Shown piece after piece: positions 41,865-50,297 of a DNA stretch of 54,325 nt (position 1 is its first letter; the number at the start of each line of letters is the position of its first letter). Under the pieces are notes generated by a model. It saw only the letters and a program-made list of their open reading frames with translations. It was not told the origin of the DNA and ran no database searches. Position numbers and translations under genes: made by a program. Source of the DNA: Hylemonella sp. UBA6679 (lineage in GTDB: Bacteria; Pseudomonadota; Gammaproteobacteria; Burkholderiales; Burkholderiaceae_C); the NCBI GenBank assembly GCA_002454975.1, contig DKJZ01000045.1, positions 1 through 54,325 of the forward strand, in the 5' to 3' direction.

Positions 41865-42233
41865 ATGCAACTCAGATACACCCAACCCTATGAAGCCACC
41901 CTGCGCCAAATGCGCGACAGCTTGTTGGCGCAATTGCGCGAACAACGCGGCGGCACCGTGGGGCGCGCCGAGGTGGCCGCCGACCGATTCAGCAACGCCA
42001 TGGACGACCGCGCACAGTTCACCACTGAGCACGACTTGGACATCGCCCTGGGTGAACGTGAAGCGCAGGAGCTGCACGACATTGACGACGCGCTCGAGCG
42101 CATTCGCCTGGGGCGTTTTGGCATCTGCACCGACTGCGGCGCAGTGATTGCGCTGGCGCGCTTGCAGCTCAGCCCGTACGCCAGCCGCTGCTTAGCCTGC
42201 CAGCGCAAGCACGAGTTCGGTCACGAGCACTGA
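41865..42233 (+). CDS. DksA/TraR-family zinc-finger protein
   Basis: A 122-residue relative of DksA, which binds the RNA polymerase secondary channel. An N-terminal coiled-coil (PYEATLRQMRDSLLAQLREQ) is followed by HDLDIALGEREAQELHDIDDA (shortened) and the C4 zinc finger CTDC ... CLAC (about residues 88-91 and 109-112). The coiled-coil tip residues needed for ppGpp-dependent DksA action (Asp-Ala) are not clear. It has an AGGAG site 7 bases before ATG 41865. Its last 13 bases overlap the convergent FAH-family gene. Confidence 0.92.
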   Translation: MQLRYTQPYEATLRQMRDSLLAQLREQRGGTVGRAEVAADRFSNAMDDRAQFTTEHDLDIALGEREAQELHDIDDALERIRLGRFGICTDCGAVIALARLQLSPYASRCLACQRKHEFGHEH

Positions 42234-43252
42234 AACACTTCAAGCCGCGTTGGCTGGCGCACTTCTTGGTGGATGGCGCCAAAGATGGACTGCCCATCTT
42301 TGCCCTTCATCTCGATGTGCACCGTGTCACCGAACTTCATGAAGTCGGTGTGGATTTGTCCGTCTTGGATCATGTCCATCGCGCGCTTTTCTGCAATGCA
42401 GTGGTAGCCCTTGGGCCAAGACATTTGCGCGCCCTGCCCGCTGCCCTGGTTGCTCACCGTGCCTGAGCCCAGGATGGTGCCAGCACGCAGACGCCGGGTT
42501 TTTGCGGCGTGGGCAAGGAGCTCGCCGAAATGGAATTGCATCTCGGGGCCGGTGTCGCACAGGCCCACGGTGCGCTCGTTCCAGGCGGTTTGCAAGCTCA
42601 AGTGTAGGCGCCCGCCGCTCCAGGCCTCACCCAATTCATCGGGCGTGACCGCCACCGGCGAAAACGCGGTGGCCGGTTTGCTCTGCACAAAACCAAAGCC
42701 CTTGGCCAATTCGTCAGGAATCAAATGGCGCAAGCTCACGTCGTTGACCAGCATCAGCAGGCGCACCGTGTCCAGTGCCTGCGTGGCAGACGCGCCCATG
42801 GGCACATCGCCGGTGACCACGGCAATCTCGGCTTCAAAGTCAATGCCGTGCGCTTCCGACACCGCCACGATGGGGTCTTGCGGGCCGCTCAAATCATCGC
42901 TGCCGCCCTGGTACATCATGGGTTCTTTCAGATAGCTCTCGGGCAGCTCAGCACCTCGCGCCTGGCGCACCAACCGTGCGTGGTTCAGGTAGACCGAGCC
43001 GTCCAACCACTGGTAGGCGCGTGGCAGCGGGGCCATGCACATGGCTGGGTCAAAGGCAAAACTGTGACGCGACTTGCCCTGGTTGAGGGTGTGCGAGAGG
43101 TCTTGCAGCTGCGGGCAAAGGAAGTTCCAGTCGTCCAACACCTGCTGGAGCGTTTGCGCAATGCCCGTCGCATAATGGGCTGTGCTCAGGTCACGCGAGA
43201 CAACAACGAGTTGGCCGTCACGTGAGCCGTCTTTGTAAGTGGCAAGTTTCAT
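42221..43252 (-). CDS. Fumarylacetoacetate hydrolase-family protein (long form)
   Basis: A 343-residue FAH-superfamily member of the longer type resembling fumarylacetoacetases. It has an N-terminal domain (LVVVSRDLSTAHYATGIA), GSVYLNHARLVRQARGAELP, metal site HGIDFEAEIAVVTGDVP, LVNDVSLRHLIPDELAKGFG, and SGTVSNQGSGQGAQ near the C-terminus. Only Glu in FEAE of the usual DYEGE is kept, but it is the metal ligand. Substrate unknown. Its stop overlaps the DksA-like gene by 13 bases, and its start is only 31 bases from the divergent DUF3108 gene, so both promoters must overlap. Confidence 0.87.
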   Translation of the reverse strand: MKLATYKDGSRDGQLVVVSRDLSTAHYATGIAQTLQQVLDDWNFLCPQLQDLSHTLNQGKSRHSFAFDPAMCMAPLPRAYQWLDGSVYLNHARLVRQARGAELPESYLKEPMMYQGGSDDLSGPQDPIVAVSEAHGIDFEAEIAVVTGDVPMGASATQALDTVRLLMLVNDVSLRHLIPDELAKGFGFVQSKPATAFSPVAVTPDELGEAWSGGRLHLSLQTAWNERTVGLCDTGPEMQFHFGELLAHAAKTRRLRAGTILGSGTVSNQGSGQGAQMSWPKGYHCIAEKRAMDMIQDGQIHTDFMKFGDTVHIEMKGKDGQSIFGAIHQEVRQPTRLEVFQCS

Positions 43253-43283
43253 GGGTGTTTGGTTCAGGGCGGATCCCCAAATT

Positions 43284-44396
43284 ATGAACGCGCATCGCCG
43301 GCTCCTGCTGGTGCTCACATTGGTCGTGGTCTTGGGCCACGCCGTGGTGCTGGACGGCGCTTTCTGGCCCGCCATCTCGCCAGGGGCCCAACCCGCCGAG
43401 CCAACGGTGTTTCAGGTGCGCACGGTGATGCCCGCCGCACCCCTGCCCAGGCCACCAGAACCCACCACGCCACCCAAAGCCCGTCCACCTGTGCGTGCCG
43501 AGCCTCAAGCCAACACCCCCCAAACGCGTGCAGCTGATGCACCCGAACTGGCTTTGGCCCAAACCTCACCCAGCCCCGAAGGCATCATCACCAGCGGCGA
43601 GCCTGCGTCAAATTCGCCAACCTCACAAGCCACCGAACCTGCTGAGCCCGAGCAAACTGCCTTGGCAACTTCCAGCGCCAACACCCCCACAGAACCCGAC
43701 CCACCGGCCCAAGCAGCACCCAGCCCGCGCGTGACCGAGACACGCAGCCTGCCCGCTGTTGTGCTGCCCAAGGCACACACCTTGTTTTACAACTTGCAGG
43801 GCCAAGCCAAAGGTTTTAGCTACTCGGCCAAAGGCGAGCTGCTGTGGTTACCTGCTGGAGACCGGTACGAGGCCAGGCTGGAAATCAGTGCCTTTTTGCT
43901 CGGTTCAAGGGTACAAACCAGCCGCGGCGACCTCACAGCCCACGGCCTGCAACCCAGGCGTTTTTCCGACAAGGTGCGCTCTGAAGTGGCCGCCCACTTG
44001 GACACCGAGCAAGGCCGGGTGATCTTCAGCGCCAACACCCCGCCAGTGGCCTTGCTGGCGGGTGCGCAAGACCACCTCAGCGCTTTCATCCAGCTCGCAG
44101 CCATGCTGGCCGCCGATCTGGGGCGCTACCTGCCGGACGGTGAAATTGTGCTGCAGGCCGTTGGCCCGCGCGACGCAGACATGTGGCGGGTTCAGGTGGT
44201 GGGGGAAGAAACCATCGACCTGCCAGTGGGCCGCATGCACACCATCAAACTCGTTCGCCCGCCGGTCAAACCTTTTGACCTGAACGCCGAACTCTGGATG
44301 GCCCCGTCTCTGGGCTACCTGCCCGCGCGCATCCGCCTCACCCAGCACAATGGCGACTTCATCGACCAGCAGCTGCGCCTGAGCCAATCGCCTTGA
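43284..44396 (+). CDS. DUF3108 domain protein with proline-rich linker
   Basis: A 370-residue exported or membrane-anchored protein. A hydrophobic N-terminus (LLLVLTLVVVLGHAVVL) is followed by a Pro/Ala/Glu-rich stretch (about residues 35-165) resembling the periplasm-spanning linker of TonB proteins, and then a C-terminal DUF3108 domain (FYNLQGQAKGFSYSAKGELL shortened, AFLLGSRVQTSRGDLT, AELWMAPSLGYLPARI). DUF3108 is a beta-rich domain of unknown role found in envelope proteins. ATG 43284 begins the hydrophobic helix. It is divergent from the FAH gene with a 31-base gap. Confidence 0.87.
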   Translation: MNAHRRLLLVLTLVVVLGHAVVLDGAFWPAISPGAQPAEPTVFQVRTVMPAAPLPRPPEPTTPPKARPPVRAEPQANTPQTRAADAPELALAQTSPSPEGIITSGEPASNSPTSQATEPAEPEQTALATSSANTPTEPDPPAQAAPSPRVTETRSLPAVVLPKAHTLFYNLQGQAKGFSYSAKGELLWLPAGDRYEARLEISAFLLGSRVQTSRGDLTAHGLQPRRFSDKVRSEVAAHLDTEQGRVIFSANTPPVALLAGAQDHLSAFIQLAAMLAADLGRYLPDGEIVLQAVGPRDADMWRVQVVGEETIDLPVGRMHTIKLVRPPVKPFDLNAELWMAPSLGYLPARIRLTQHNGDFIDQQLRLSQSP

Positions 44397-44491
44397 GTTT
44401 TTTGTGAATTTGCCCCTAACTCTTGAATTCAGACACACCCACTTCATTTAGGATGGCATGAAGGCCACACTCTGGCCATGAAGGCTCTGCC

Positions 44492-44812
44492 ATGAATCTG
44501 CTTTACGAATCCGACACCTTTGCCGTGACCCACCTGGCCACCGACCAGGCCTGGGACACCCCCACCACCACGGGCCTGAACGCCGAGCCAGCCAATGCCG
44601 TGAATACAGCTCACAAACCCACGCTGGTGCGCCACGGCTTTGAGATCGTGGACAAACGCTCTGGCAAAGAGGTCTACCTCGACGGCTCCTGGGCAGAGCT
44701 GTTTCAAGAAAAACTCCAGGCTTGGCAGCGCCAATCGCCCACCCAAGAAGAGGTAGAAGACACCTTGGACAGCTATGCCGGCCTGGCGCAGATGCCTGTC
44801 ACGATCCACTGA
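44492..44812 (+). CDS. DUF3567 (BTH_I0359-type) family protein
   Basis: A 106-residue protein typical of Burkholderiales. The start MNLLYESDTFAVTHL, the GFEIVDKRSGKEVYLDGSWA block and the end LAQMPVTIH match the family as I know it. The family has no established function. It has an AAGG site before ATG 44492. The spacer upstream contains a short direct repeat (CATGAAGGC at 44458 and 44478). An open frame for the ChaN-like protein begins inside its 3' end. Confidence 0.87.
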   Translation: MNLLYESDTFAVTHLATDQAWDTPTTTGLNAEPANAVNTAHKPTLVRHGFEIVDKRSGKEVYLDGSWAELFQEKLQAWQRQSPTQEEVEDTLDSYAGLAQMPVTIH

Positions 44813-45653
44813 ACCCACCTTGGGCACCACCTCTTGGCCTGACAGAGCCGCTGGGCATGCCCGCGCTTGGGCTCTGCTTATGGGCTTGAGCTTGGCCCTG
44901 CTTGGGCCAGCACATGCCGATTGGCAGGCGCGAGCCAGCGCCGACTTTGCCAACTTGGCGCCCTACCGACTCATTTTGCTGGGTGAGCAACACGACGCGG
45001 CGCAACACCACACCCTGCAAACGGAGCTGGTCTCCTGGCTCACCGCCCGCCAGGGCCTGGCTGCGCTGGTGCTTGAAATGGCCGACCAAGGCCACAGCAC
45101 GGCAGGCCTAGATCCTTCAGCCACCGAGACAAAGGTACAAACCGCCTTGGGCTGGTCAGAAAGTGGCTGGCCTTGGGCGGATTACGGCCCGACCATCATG
45201 GCCGCCGTGCGCGCCGGGGTGCCCGTGCTGGGGGCTAACCTGCCACGCCCGGCCATGCGCGCAGCCATGCAAAACACCGCCTTGGAAGCGAGCCTGAGCC
45301 CTGAAGCGCTGAAAACCCAAGATGAACGCATGCGCAGCGGGCACTGCGGCATGCTGCCTGAATCGCAAATCCGACCCATGACCCGCATCCAGATCGCCCG
45401 CGACCAAGCCATGGCCCAAAGCATGGCCAAGGCCTTGGCGCCAACCGGTGCGGTACTGTTGCTCGCAGGCAACGGCCATGTGGAGCGGCACCTTGGGGTG
45501 CCTGTGCATTTGGGCACGCTCGCAGCGCAAGCCCGGGTGATCACCATGCAAGCAGGTTCGGCCAACACCTTGGGCAGCCAAGCCGACCTGGTCTGGCCCA
45601 CGCCCGCCTTGACTCCCAAAGACTACTGCGCTGGTCTGAGCACCGGTCGGTAG
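44775..45653 (+). CDS. ChaN-like haem-binding-domain protein
   Basis: A ChaN/DUF399-type protein of up to 292 residues. The core has LILLGEQHDAAQHHTLQTEL (family motif GExHD), LAALVLEMADQ, LGWSESGWPWADYGP and VLLLAGNGHVERHLGVPVHL. ChaN of Campylobacter binds haem on its surface. The start is uncertain: ATG 44775 overlaps the previous gene by 38 bases and gives no clean signal; TTG 44820 or ATG 44880 (before ...LSLALLGPAHADW) would give a signal peptide ending at AHA. Export is therefore likely but not certain. Confidence 0.85.
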   Translation: MPAWRRCLSRSTEPTLGTTSWPDRAAGHARAWALLMGLSLALLGPAHADWQARASADFANLAPYRLILLGEQHDAAQHHTLQTELVSWLTARQGLAALVLEMADQGHSTAGLDPSATETKVQTALGWSESGWPWADYGPTIMAAVRAGVPVLGANLPRPAMRAAMQNTALEASLSPEALKTQDERMRSGHCGMLPESQIRPMTRIQIARDQAMAQSMAKALAPTGAVLLLAGNGHVERHLGVPVHLGTLAAQARVITMQAGSANTLGSQADLVWPTPALTPKDYCAGLSTGR

Positions 45654-45717
45654 CTCGTCTCAGACCTCGCCTTGCGGCATTCAGACCCTCTGGGGGGAGT
45701 GCCGCAGATCACGTCAG

Positions 45718-45775
45718 GTCGTTTTTATCCCTTTTTTCAAAGCTTTAAGACACCCTCTTAATTGCTAAAAACGAC
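45718..45775. repeat. 10-bp perfect inverted repeat upstream of the cellulose operon
   Basis: GTCGTTTTTA (45718-45727) and TAAAAACGAC (45766-45775) are perfect reverse complements with a 38-base spacer containing AAGCTT. The spacing suits a looped operator or two half-sites; the AT-rich run between them could hold the promoter. No known c-di-GMP regulator site was recognised. Confidence 0.4.
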
Positions 45776-45846
45776 ATACCTGCCAAGCCACTGAGCCAGC
45801 AGGTGATCTGCAACCTGTCAGCCCTGTGGCTGACGCGCCGACCAGA

Positions 45847-45896
45847 CCAGGTCGACTCCGGGGGCAGATGGGGAGCAGCGCCGATCGACCCTGGAG
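45847..45896 (+). promoter_or_regulatory. Structured leader that can mask the bcsD ribosome binding site
   Basis: CCAGGTCGA (45847-45855) pairs with TCGACC-C-TGG (45885-45894) through nine base pairs and one bulged C; inside, CTCC (45856-45859) can pair with GGAG (45872-45875). The closing TGG covers two bases of the GGAG Shine-Dalgarno sequence (45893-45896), eight bases before the bcsD ATG. A separate hairpin (TCAGCC/GGCTGA, loop CTGT) lies just upstream at about 45818-45833. It shows no match to the c-di-GMP riboswitch consensus I know. Confidence 0.5.
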
Positions 45897-45904
45897 TGAA
45901 TGAC

Positions 45905-46378
45905 ATGCAAAACCAAGCCCAAGACAGCAGTCCTGAATTATTGAATTACCTGGCCCAAAGGCGTTGTTCGCCCCAGTGGCAACGCTTTTTACACGCCCTG
46001 GCCGCAGAATTTTCATCGGCTTTGTCGGTGGGCGACTTGCGCACCCTGAGCCGCCGCATTGGCACCCGCTTTGCCAGTGACGTCCCACTCAACAGCTTCC
46101 CCACCTTGGAGACCCTGCAAGCGGAGATCACCCGCGTCTGGGCTGAGCTCGACTGGGGCTACGTCAAGCTGGTGCAGCAAAACGATTTCGTTGAAATTCA
46201 GCACTTTTGTTCGCCCCTGTCTGCCGGTTTGGGCAAAGCGGGCTCTGAGTGGTGCGCGGGCTTTCTTGAGGGGGTTTACCAACAGTGGTTTGACCAGCAA
46301 GGCGCCTCAGGCCTGAAAGTCAGCCAGACCCACACCACCGACCCCCTGGGTAATGTGTTTTTCCGGCTCAGCCGCTGA
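45905..46378 (+). CDS. bcsD: Cellulose biosynthesis protein BcsD
   Basis: BcsD is a periplasmic (or, in some models, cytoplasmic) octamer that helps align or crystallise nascent cellulose. The 157-residue protein has SPQWQRFLHALAAEFSSAL, LRTLSRRIGTRFA, WAELDWGYVKLVQQNDFVEI (shortened) and FLEGVYQQWFDQQGAS, matching the length and layout of Komagataeibacter AcsD. ATG 45905 has GGAG at 8 bases. It opens the bcs operon, 14 bases ahead of the next gene. In Burkholderiales BcsD is not essential for cellulose but affects its form. Confidence 0.9.
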   Translation: MQNQAQDSSPELLNYLAQRRCSPQWQRFLHALAAEFSSALSVGDLRTLSRRIGTRFASDVPLNSFPTLETLQAEITRVWAELDWGYVKLVQQNDFVEIQHFCSPLSAGLGKAGSEWCAGFLEGVYQQWFDQQGASGLKVSQTHTTDPLGNVFFRLSR

Positions 46379-46392
46379 ACCGCAGGCGCATC

Positions 46393-47301
46393 GTGAGCGA
46401 TATCAACGACACCGCCAAGCTCTACCAATTGTTTGGTGGGCAAGCCAGTGACTACCAGGAGCTGCGCCGCGAGCTTCAGGCCCAAACGGCCAAGCAACGC
46501 TGGCCGCTGCTGGCATGGCTGGACCTCAGCGCCCTGCACGTGAGTGAGCCCCCCAAAGTGCAGTTGGGCGAAACACCCAGCGCTGCAGCCAACCAACGCG
46601 TTCAGCGCCCAATGACCCCCGCCACTGCGGCGGGCAAACCCTTTGTGGCACCTGTTGCATCACCAGCACCAATGCCGGCTCAAACCGCTGCAGCCACGCC
46701 TCAGCACACGTCAGCCATTGGCATCAGCCCCATGGGCGCAGCGCTGCAAGCCAAGGCCAAAACCTTGGCCGGTGCGATTGACTTCAAACGCATGTTCTCA
46801 GGGCAGACTGCTCAACCCGTGGCATCGGTTGCACCCGCACCCGCACCTGTACCTGTACCTGTACCTGCATCAGCATCGATGCCAGTGCCTGCAAACCTGC
46901 CCATGGCCGCACCTGTGGCTTCCCCCCTTTCCTCTGCCTCGGCCTCGGCTGCGACACCCGCACCTGCGGTGGTGGTCATCCCTGCAGCTGCGCCGGCCAA
47001 ACCACAGGCCTTTGCCGCTTTCCAAGCCCCGCAGACCGACCCAACTCAGGATGTGGCGCCTTTCTTGAAAAACTTGCTCAAGCAAGAGGACCCCGCCATG
47101 GCAGCCGCAGCTGCAGCGATGTCAGGCTTTTCTGGCATGGCCGGCACGCCACAACAAGCTGCACCCGTTGAGGCAGCTGCACCCAGCCCCGTTCTGCGCG
47201 ATATTTTTGCGCGCATCGCACAACCCGCTCAAAGCCAACCAGCACCTGCCCCACAGGGCATGCCGGGCAACATCTGGGCCAACCTGTCATCAAAATTATG
47301 A
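46393..47301 (+). CDS. BcsP-like protein with BcsR-like N-terminal domain
   Basis: A 302-residue protein with two parts. Residues 1-55 (DINDTAKLYQLFGGQASDYQEL, ... KQRWPLLAWLDLS) resemble E. coli BcsR, which ends KRWPLLAEF. The rest is Ala/Pro/Gln-rich and likely disordered, with short conserved islands near the end (DVAPFLKNLLKQE, SPVLRDIFARIAQ). This arrangement fits the Pro-rich BcsP family of betaproteobacterial cellulose operons. GTG 46393 is the start. It overlaps bcsQ by four bases (ATGA). BcsR binds BcsQ in E. coli, so a scaffold role with the next gene's product is likely. Confidence 0.78.
   Translation: MSDINDTAKLYQLFGGQASDYQELRRELQAQTAKQRWPLLAWLDLSALHVSEPPKVQLGETPSAAANQRVQRPMTPATAAGKPFVAPVASPAPMPAQTAAATPQHTSAIGISPMGAALQAKAKTLAGAIDFKRMFSGQTAQPVASVAPAPAPVPVPVPASASMPVPANLPMAAPVASPLSSASASAATPAPAVVVIPAAAPAKPQAFAAFQAPQTDPTQDVAPFLKNLLKQEDPAMAAAAAAMSGFSGMAGTPQQAAPVEAAAPSPVLRDIFARIAQPAQSQPAPAPQGMPGNIWANLSSKL
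46831..46866 (+). repeat. Hexamer tandem repeat inside the bcsP-like gene
   Basis: Six hexamers run in register (GCACCC twice, GCACCT, then GTACCT three times), coding Ala-Pro and Val-Pro repeats. The unit keeps the reading frame, so slippage would only change linker length. Confidence 0.6.
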
Positions 47302-48071
47302 AGATCATCTCCGTGGTCTCCGCCAAAGGTGGTGTGGGTAAAACCACCGTCACCGCCACCTTGGCCCATGCCTTGGCGCGACAAGGCGCGCGCGTGCTGG
47401 TGCTCGATCTCGACCCGCAAAATGCGCTGGGTCTGCACTTTGGCATTCACCCCAACGAGCAGCGCGGTTTGTCGCGTGCCACCTTGGCGCAGCAAACCTT
47501 ACGCAGCGCCGTGATGGAGAGCAGCAGCGGGGCGTTCATCGTGCCTTATGGCATCGTCAACGAAGACGACCGCGGACGTTTTGAGCGCCACGTCGAGACA
47601 CGGCCCGACTGGCTGCTGGGGCACCTCAACAGCCTGGGCCTGCCGCAAGACACTTTGGTGTTGCTCGACACCCCGCCCGGCCCCTCGGTTTACATGAAGC
47701 AAGCGCTGCACGCAGCCAATTTGGTCACCGTGGTCACGCTCTCAGATGCCGCTTCTTACGCCACCATCCCGATGATGCAGCGCCTGGTGCAAACCTACTG
47801 CCTCAACCGCCCCAACTTCATCGACTGCTTCTACATCGTCAACCAAGTTGACACCAGCTTGCAGCTCTCCAAAGATGTGACCCACCTCATGCAGGAAACC
47901 TTTGGTGACCGCGTGATTGGCATCGTGCACCGCGACCAGTCGGTGTGCGAGGCATTGGCGCACGACAAGAGCGTGATGGACTACGAGCCGGACTCGCAAG
48001 CCTCCAACGACATGCGCGCCACCGCCGAGCGCATCAACCAGCGGTTACAAGCACAAGCGCTCGTGGCATGA
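47298..48071 (+). CDS. bcsQ: Cellulose biosynthesis ParA-type ATPase BcsQ
   Basis: BcsQ is a MinD/ParA-like ATPase that places the cellulose machine at the cell pole or along the envelope. The 257-residue protein has the deviant Walker A KGGVGKTTVTATLAHALA, VLVLDLDPQNALGLHFG, LLDTPPGPSVYMKQAL and the C-terminal region SVCEALAHDKSVMDY. It overlaps bcsP-like upstream and bcsA downstream by four bases each. Confidence 0.94.
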   Translation: MKIISVVSAKGGVGKTTVTATLAHALARQGARVLVLDLDPQNALGLHFGIHPNEQRGLSRATLAQQTLRSAVMESSSGAFIVPYGIVNEDDRGRFERHVETRPDWLLGHLNSLGLPQDTLVLLDTPPGPSVYMKQALHAANLVTVVTLSDAASYATIPMMQRLVQTYCLNRPNFIDCFYIVNQVDTSLQLSKDVTHLMQETFGDRVIGIVHRDQSVCEALAHDKSVMDYEPDSQASNDMRATAERINQRLQAQALVA

Positions 48072-50293
48072 CAGCACCCACCCCACCCAAGGACCCCATG
48101 CGCGGCGTGCATGTGCAGGGTCAATCGACAGAGCCTCTGAGCAAAAGCCAGAGCACCTGGCTCAATGTCAGCGAATCCTTGCTCAACTCGCCCCTGTGGG
48201 ACAACCCCATCAGCAAAGGCTTGTTGGGCCTGATCGCTTTGGCATTGGCTTACAGCGTGATGAGCTCGCCTTTGAGCTTGGTGTCGCAATCGGTGCTGGG
48301 CTTGGTCACCGTGCTGGTGATTTTTTTCTTGCGGAAAATCCCAGGGCGCTTCACCACCATCGTGATGATTTGCTTCTCGCTGCTGATGTCTGTGCGCTAC
48401 ATCTGGTGGCGTATGAACGACACCCTGGGCTTTGAGACACCGCTGGAAACCTTTTTCGGCTATGCGCTGGCCGGCGCGGAGTTTTACGCCTTCGTGGTGC
48501 TGGTGATTGCCTATTTTCAGACCGCTTGGCCCCTGGAGCGCAAGCCCGTTCCGCTGCCCAAAAACAACCAGCTTTGGCCCACCGTGGATGTCTTCATCAC
48601 CACGTTCAACGAGCCCTTGGATGTGGTGCGTCAAAGCGTGTTCTCGGCCAAAAGCCTGGACTGGCCAGCCGACAAACTCAAGGTGTATTTGCTCGATGAC
48701 GGTCGCCGCGACGAGTTTAGAAAATTTTGTTTTGAGGCTGGCATCAACTACATCACGCGTGAGAACAACACCCACGCCAAGGCAGGCAACCTCAACAACG
48801 CGCTGCGCCAGACCAAAGGCGAGTTCGTGGCCGTGTTTGACTGCGACCACATTCCTGCACGCTCTTTCCTGCAGGTCTGCATGGGCTGGTTTGTCAAAGA
48901 CAAAAACCTGGCCATGCTGCAAACGCCCCACGTGTTTTTCTCGCCCGACCCCTTCGAGAAAAACCTAGAAACCTACCTGCGCATGCCCAACGAGAGCGAG
49001 CTCTTCTACGGCATTGTGCAAGATGGCAACGACCTGTGGAACGCCACCATGTTCTGCGGCTCTTGCGCGATCATGCGCCGCGCCCCCCTCATGGAAATTG
49101 GCGGCGTGGCCACCGAGACCGTGACCGAAGATGCGCACACCTCGCTCAAACTCAGCCGCGCAGGCTACAACACCTGTTACCTCAAGGTGCCGCAAGCTGC
49201 AGGCTTGTCCACCGAGAGTCTCTCTGCGCACGTGCGCCAGCGCATCCGCTGGGCGCGCGGCCTGGCCCAAATTGCCCGCCTGGACAACCCCTTTGTGGGT
49301 GCAGGCTTGAGCCTGGGCCAACGCATCTGCTACTTCAGCTCGATGCTGCATTTCTTCTACGGTCTGCCGCGTCTGATTTTTCTCACCGCACCCTTGGCCT
49401 ATGTGTTTTTTGGGGCGCGTCTGTTTCAGGCCGACGCCTACAGCATCATGGCTTACGCCTTGCCCAGCTTGATCGTGGCGAGCATCACCAACTCCAGGGT
49501 GCAGGGCAAGTTCCGCTACTCCTTCTGGAACGAGGTGTACGAGTCGGTGCTGGCCTGGTACATCCTGCTGCCTGTGGTGGGGGCCTTGCTGCGGCCTTCT
49601 TCGGGTGGCTTCAACGTGACAGCCAAAGGCGGCGTGATCGAGCGCTCCTACTTTGACTGGGGCATCTCACGGCCTTACCTCTTTTTGCTGGCAGGTAACC
49701 TCGCTGGCATCGTGATGGGTTTGTCGGACTTCATCACAGGCGCCGAGAACGACTACCCCACCTTGTTCTTCAACATGTTTTGGATTCTCTACAACGTGTT
49801 GATCTTGTGTGCCAGCCTGGCCGTGGCCAGCGAGACTCGGCAGATCCGAGCCAACCCGCGAGTGGCTGCCTGGCTGCCGGCCTCCCTCAAGCTCAACGAC
49901 GGCAAGGTCATCACCTGCCACACCGATGACTTTTCTGCGCAAGGTCTGGGCTTGAGCATTCCAGCCAACCTCGTGCTGGAGAAAGACACACGCATCAGCG
50001 TCTCGCTCTACCGGGGCACCGACGAGGCGGCCTTCCCGGCTGTGGTGACGTTCTGCGGTCGCGGCCGTTTGGGTGTGCGCTTCGAAGGTCTGACCCTGGA
50101 GCAAGAAACTGAGCTCACCGGCATGACCTTCTCACGTGCCGATGCCTGGATCAGCACCTGGGGACAAAAGCAACAAGACAAGCCGCTGACGGCCTTCAAG
50201 CTGATCGTGACCATCGGTCGGCGCGGCTTCAAGCAGCTGCTGCGCAATATTTTCCACACCGTGTTTCCACCCCGTGCAGACAAAGCCCCGTGA
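48068..50293 (+). CDS. bcsA: Cellulose synthase catalytic subunit BcsA
   Basis: BcsA polymerises UDP-glucose and exports the chain across the inner membrane. The 741-residue protein has N-terminal helices, the GT2 domain with YLLDDGRRDEFRKF, FDCDHIPA, TVTEDAHTSLKL and the QRIRWARG motif, further helices, and a C-terminal PilZ domain (from about residue 590) with the c-di-GMP motifs RANPR (RxxxR) and DFSAQG (DxSxxG). Activation by c-di-GMP should therefore be kept. ATG 48068 overlaps bcsQ by four bases. Confidence 0.97.
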   Translation: MTAPTPPKDPMRGVHVQGQSTEPLSKSQSTWLNVSESLLNSPLWDNPISKGLLGLIALALAYSVMSSPLSLVSQSVLGLVTVLVIFFLRKIPGRFTTIVMICFSLLMSVRYIWWRMNDTLGFETPLETFFGYALAGAEFYAFVVLVIAYFQTAWPLERKPVPLPKNNQLWPTVDVFITTFNEPLDVVRQSVFSAKSLDWPADKLKVYLLDDGRRDEFRKFCFEAGINYITRENNTHAKAGNLNNALRQTKGEFVAVFDCDHIPARSFLQVCMGWFVKDKNLAMLQTPHVFFSPDPFEKNLETYLRMPNESELFYGIVQDGNDLWNATMFCGSCAIMRRAPLMEIGGVATETVTEDAHTSLKLSRAGYNTCYLKVPQAAGLSTESLSAHVRQRIRWARGLAQIARLDNPFVGAGLSLGQRICYFSSMLHFFYGLPRLIFLTAPLAYVFFGARLFQADAYSIMAYALPSLIVASITNSRVQGKFRYSFWNEVYESVLAWYILLPVVGALLRPSSGGFNVTAKGGVIERSYFDWGISRPYLFLLAGNLAGIVMGLSDFITGAENDYPTLFFNMFWILYNVLILCASLAVASETRQIRANPRVAAWLPASLKLNDGKVITCHTDDFSAQGLGLSIPANLVLEKDTRISVSLYRGTDEAAFPAVVTFCGRGRLGVRFEGLTLEQETELTGMTFSRADAWISTWGQKQQDKPLTAFKLIVTIGRRGFKQLLRNIFHTVFPPRADKAP

Positions 50294-50297
50294 ACGG

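Noticed and set aside
42221..42233. 13-base convergent overlap of the DksA-like and FAH-family genes.
   Set aside because: Short tail-to-tail overlaps are common in compact genomes; no special regulation is implied.
45654..45904. A c-di-GMP-I (GEMM) or c-di-GMP-II riboswitch upstream of bcsD.
   Set aside because: The leader is structured, but the conserved GEMM core and tetraloop/receptor could not be found by eye.
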